Source: Lates calcarifer
Lineage: Eukaryota; Chordata; Actinopteri; Centropomidae
Reading direction: 5' to 3'
NCBI RefSeq assembly: GCF_001640805.2
Contig: NC_066856.1
Location: forward strand, 15,847,087 to 15,911,086
DNA: 64,000 nt
A program made the translations under genes and the position numbers. Of the stretch, positions 61,636 to 64,000 are shown piece after piece (position 1 is the stretch's first letter; each line of letters starts with the position of its first letter). The notes below the pieces were generated by a model, which saw only the letters and a list, made by a program, of their open reading frames with translations, was not told where the DNA came from and ran no database searches.

Positions 61636-63911
61636 ATGAAAGAAAAGTCCATAATTTCTGACCTGCACTTGAAGTTTGCTGAAAGGACCTGGAATGACAC
61701 TTTTCAGCTTGTCCGAAGATGCATGGTGAGACAAGTTTCAGTCATTTCACTACCTCTGGTCTTCCTCCCTCATGTTCTCTATTTACCACCTTGACTCTTC
61801 AGTTAGTTTTCACTTCCCTCTTTTTATGCAAATGATGGAGATCCCCCAAAATTCCTCTCAGCTATTCCCTTATTTATTCTATCTGGAGAAAGGTGAAAGT
61901 GAAAAGTAACTTATTAGACTGGAAGCTGGATGGCTTCTCTAATGTGATGATGTGCTATGAATCAGGAACTGGTGTGCTGATGCACTGAGAATGAGATCAT
62001 CTATCCTGGAACACACAAGTCTTTGTTGTTTGATCAGCAGTCTGTGCATTGATGGTTGATGGTCACATCTTTACTTGAATTCACTTCTTTTCAACCACAC
62101 TACACAGCTTGTGTAGTTGGCGTTTTGGAAGAAAACTATGTTGTTTTTTTCTTATTTTAATCAGGCTTCTTTATGGCATTGGCTTTGCATGGCCTCCTGT
62201 TTGGCAAGACATTTACTATGGGTTGGTTTGAGTCCTTTGCTTTTGAAAGATTTACACAGATACGCTCCACTTGTAGATGTATATCATTTAGCTATAGGTT
62301 TAGGGGTCCATAGATCTCAATATGTTTTACATTTAACATTCTGCAAAGTGCTCTAAAGTGTATTAGCTGAGCTGTTGTTACGTGCATGCTGAAGCTCTTG
62401 AGCAGCGGGTGGGTTAGTTTTCTTTAGATTTGTCATGGGTGGAGCAGCAGGGTAGATAATACTCTTGGATTAATATGAAGTGGAGCTTGGCAGTGGTCAG
62501 TCTCTGGAGCCTAGTAAAGAAACTTGATTACTTGGTGGTCTGAAGTGATGTGTGGTCCAAAGGGATGAGGCAGCTGGGGTTAGTCATACAGTTTCCTGCC
62601 AGTGCTGATGCTAAAACATACTCTTGCAGGACCAGACTTCTCTAAAACTAAGTATTCATGGTAGTGCACGGTGTATTTGGACAGGCCCAGGTACCTAAAG
62701 ATCACACCCTCCCTGTGCAAAGTATCAAATGTCAACATTTCTGTTTGTTTGTGTGTTACATGGCGGGATGGGCCGACAGGACCAAAGACTGTTTACACAA
62801 GAATGACATTGCCATACAACTGCTCCATTGTTGTTTTTTCTTCCCTTTGTCCCCTAATAGGAGAAATCCAGAGATGAATCCAAACCCTGTGAGCTGCTGG
62901 TTAGATCCCTGGAAAGGCTCCAGCAAGAGGTTAATGGTAAATAAACAATATACTGGTGATTCTGTATGTATGCTTTATTGCATGTATTTCATTTTAACTG
63001 TGAGTAAATCAGCCTCTGTATGTTTCAGTGTCCTCTATGAATACCATGAGGTCTCGTCTGGAAATGATAGCCACACAACAAGGGTAAAGAGTTGACTTTT
63101 TCTGTCACTTGTGGCATTTTAGGCTCATGATACTAACCTTCACAGCTGTACCAGATTTATTGGCTTTATTTAGTTTTTAATTAACTAAATCAGCTGTAGG
63201 GTCACCTGTCATTCTATTAATATATTTCGGTGTCACCCATTTTCTTCCATATCCATGTTTCCTATCTAGAATGGGCTTTCATGTTACTGAGGCCACATGC
63301 TACCTCACAGCTGACTTGTTCTACCTGGAGGTGGTGTTGGCGCCATGTGGTGGGGTGGAGGAGGTAAAGGTGGCCCCACATGGAGCACCCCCTGTGGTAA
63401 GTGCATGTTTCCAACAAGCCTTTCACAGCACTCTCCCTTTTACTCTGTGCGTTAATAAAATTGAATTGTTTTGCAGTCCAGCGACTCCCTTCTGCAGCTG
63501 CTGAGGTAGGAGGTAGAGCAATGGTAAATTTAGGTTTTGACATTTCACTTGACGCCAGCAGTGCTGTTATCCCCTAAACTATAGAGACAAAGATGACAAA
63601 AGCCATTTAAATGCTTTCCTACAGATAAATGATTTTGGATCCACATGCTGATTGTACTGCTTCTTGGCTATCCACACAGGTTAAAGAATTTTGCTGACTT
63701 CTCTGTGAAACTGGCAGGTCTCTTTACCCAGTACAACATCCCTGGAGACAAGTACACACTCCTAAAAACATTTCTATCTTGCATAATTTGAGATCTCTTG
63801 TAGTCCTATATTTACTTCCATATTTTTTTCCCCCAGTGAAATCAAATTAAAACTGTTAATGTCTCTGCAACACCTCGGGAGAGACTTGGAGCAGATATCA
63901 CATTTGCCAAG
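61636..63911 (+). CDS. Mediator subunit 1 (MED1)-like protein, 5' part; runs off the window
   Basis: N-terminal part of a MED1-family protein; MED1 sits in the Mediator complex and connects activators such as nuclear receptors to RNA polymerase II. Exons: 61636-61725 (coding part; acceptor ends at 61633), 62861-62936, 63029-63083, 63270-63396, 63477-63505, 63680-63751, 63837-63911. All junctions are GT-AG and the phases join into 174 uninterrupted codons. Segments that line up with human MED1 include LHLKFAERTWNDTFQLVR, MRSRLEMIATQQGMG, CYLTADLFYLEV, VKVAPHGAPPV, LKNFADFS, YNIPGDN and SLQHLGRDL. By eye identity is roughly half or less, lower than I would expect for a fish MED1 orthologue, so I call it a MED1-like paralogue. 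The ATG at 61636 is two bases into its exon; an in-frame stop upstream and no earlier in-frame ATG support it. The downstream receptor-binding LXXLL region lies outside the window. A chance-looking LLQLL occurs at residues 121-125. Confidence 0.85.
61726..62860 (+). other. First coding-side intron of the MED1-like gene
   Basis: An intron of 1135 bases with donor ATG|GTGAGA and acceptor CCCCTAATAG. It is AT-rich and I see no exon-like frame or RNA gene in it. Confidence 0.7.
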
Positions 63912-64000
63912 GTGAGCAACATGAAACAAATGCCTAAAAACTTGTTCTGGAGACAGGTTTTGGCAAGTAAGGGAATCAAGTTTGGAATTGGCAGATTGGA

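Overview
The window looks like a ray-finned fish (teleost, probably percomorph-type) nuclear chromosome. Evidence: spliced genes with GT-AG introns, AT-rich gene-poor DNA, long GT/GA microsatellites, a Tc1/mariner remnant, and several dispersed repeats of kinds I associate with spiny-rayed fish. The lineage is inference; no species is assigned.

Layout. Bases 1-45.9 kb form a gene desert in which I could support no coding exon. It holds microsatellites, a small inverted-repeat element (25.6-25.9 kb), a Tc1 transposase fragment (26.3-26.6 kb), partial copies of dispersed repeats, two SINE-like remnants, and islands of low-repeat sequence that could be regulatory. Bases 45.96-53.9 kb hold a complete cdk13 gene on the minus strand: 14 coding exons, 1462 codons before the stop. 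Bases 58.08-61.2 kb hold a complete rala gene on the minus strand: 4 coding exons, 206 codons. From 61.6 kb to the right edge, the first seven identified coding exons of a Mediator subunit 1 (MED1)-like gene run on the plus strand and leave the window.

How the genes fit together. CDK13 is the cyclin K-dependent kinase of elongating RNA polymerase II, RalA is a membrane small GTPase, and MED1 is a Mediator subunit that links activators to polymerase II. The rala-cdk13 tandem order matches the human RALA-CDK13 order. A MED1-family gene transcribed away from a CDK12/13-family gene matches the human MED1-CDK12 arrangement. I infer that this locus is the ohnologous counterpart of MED1-CDK12 and has kept a second MED1-like gene.

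The most notable points are: a reading-frame shift at the very end of cdk13, which replaces the family's short terminus with 46 unrelated residues; a threonine in place of the near-invariant isoleucine of the CDK13 ATP pocket; and the MED1-like gene itself.
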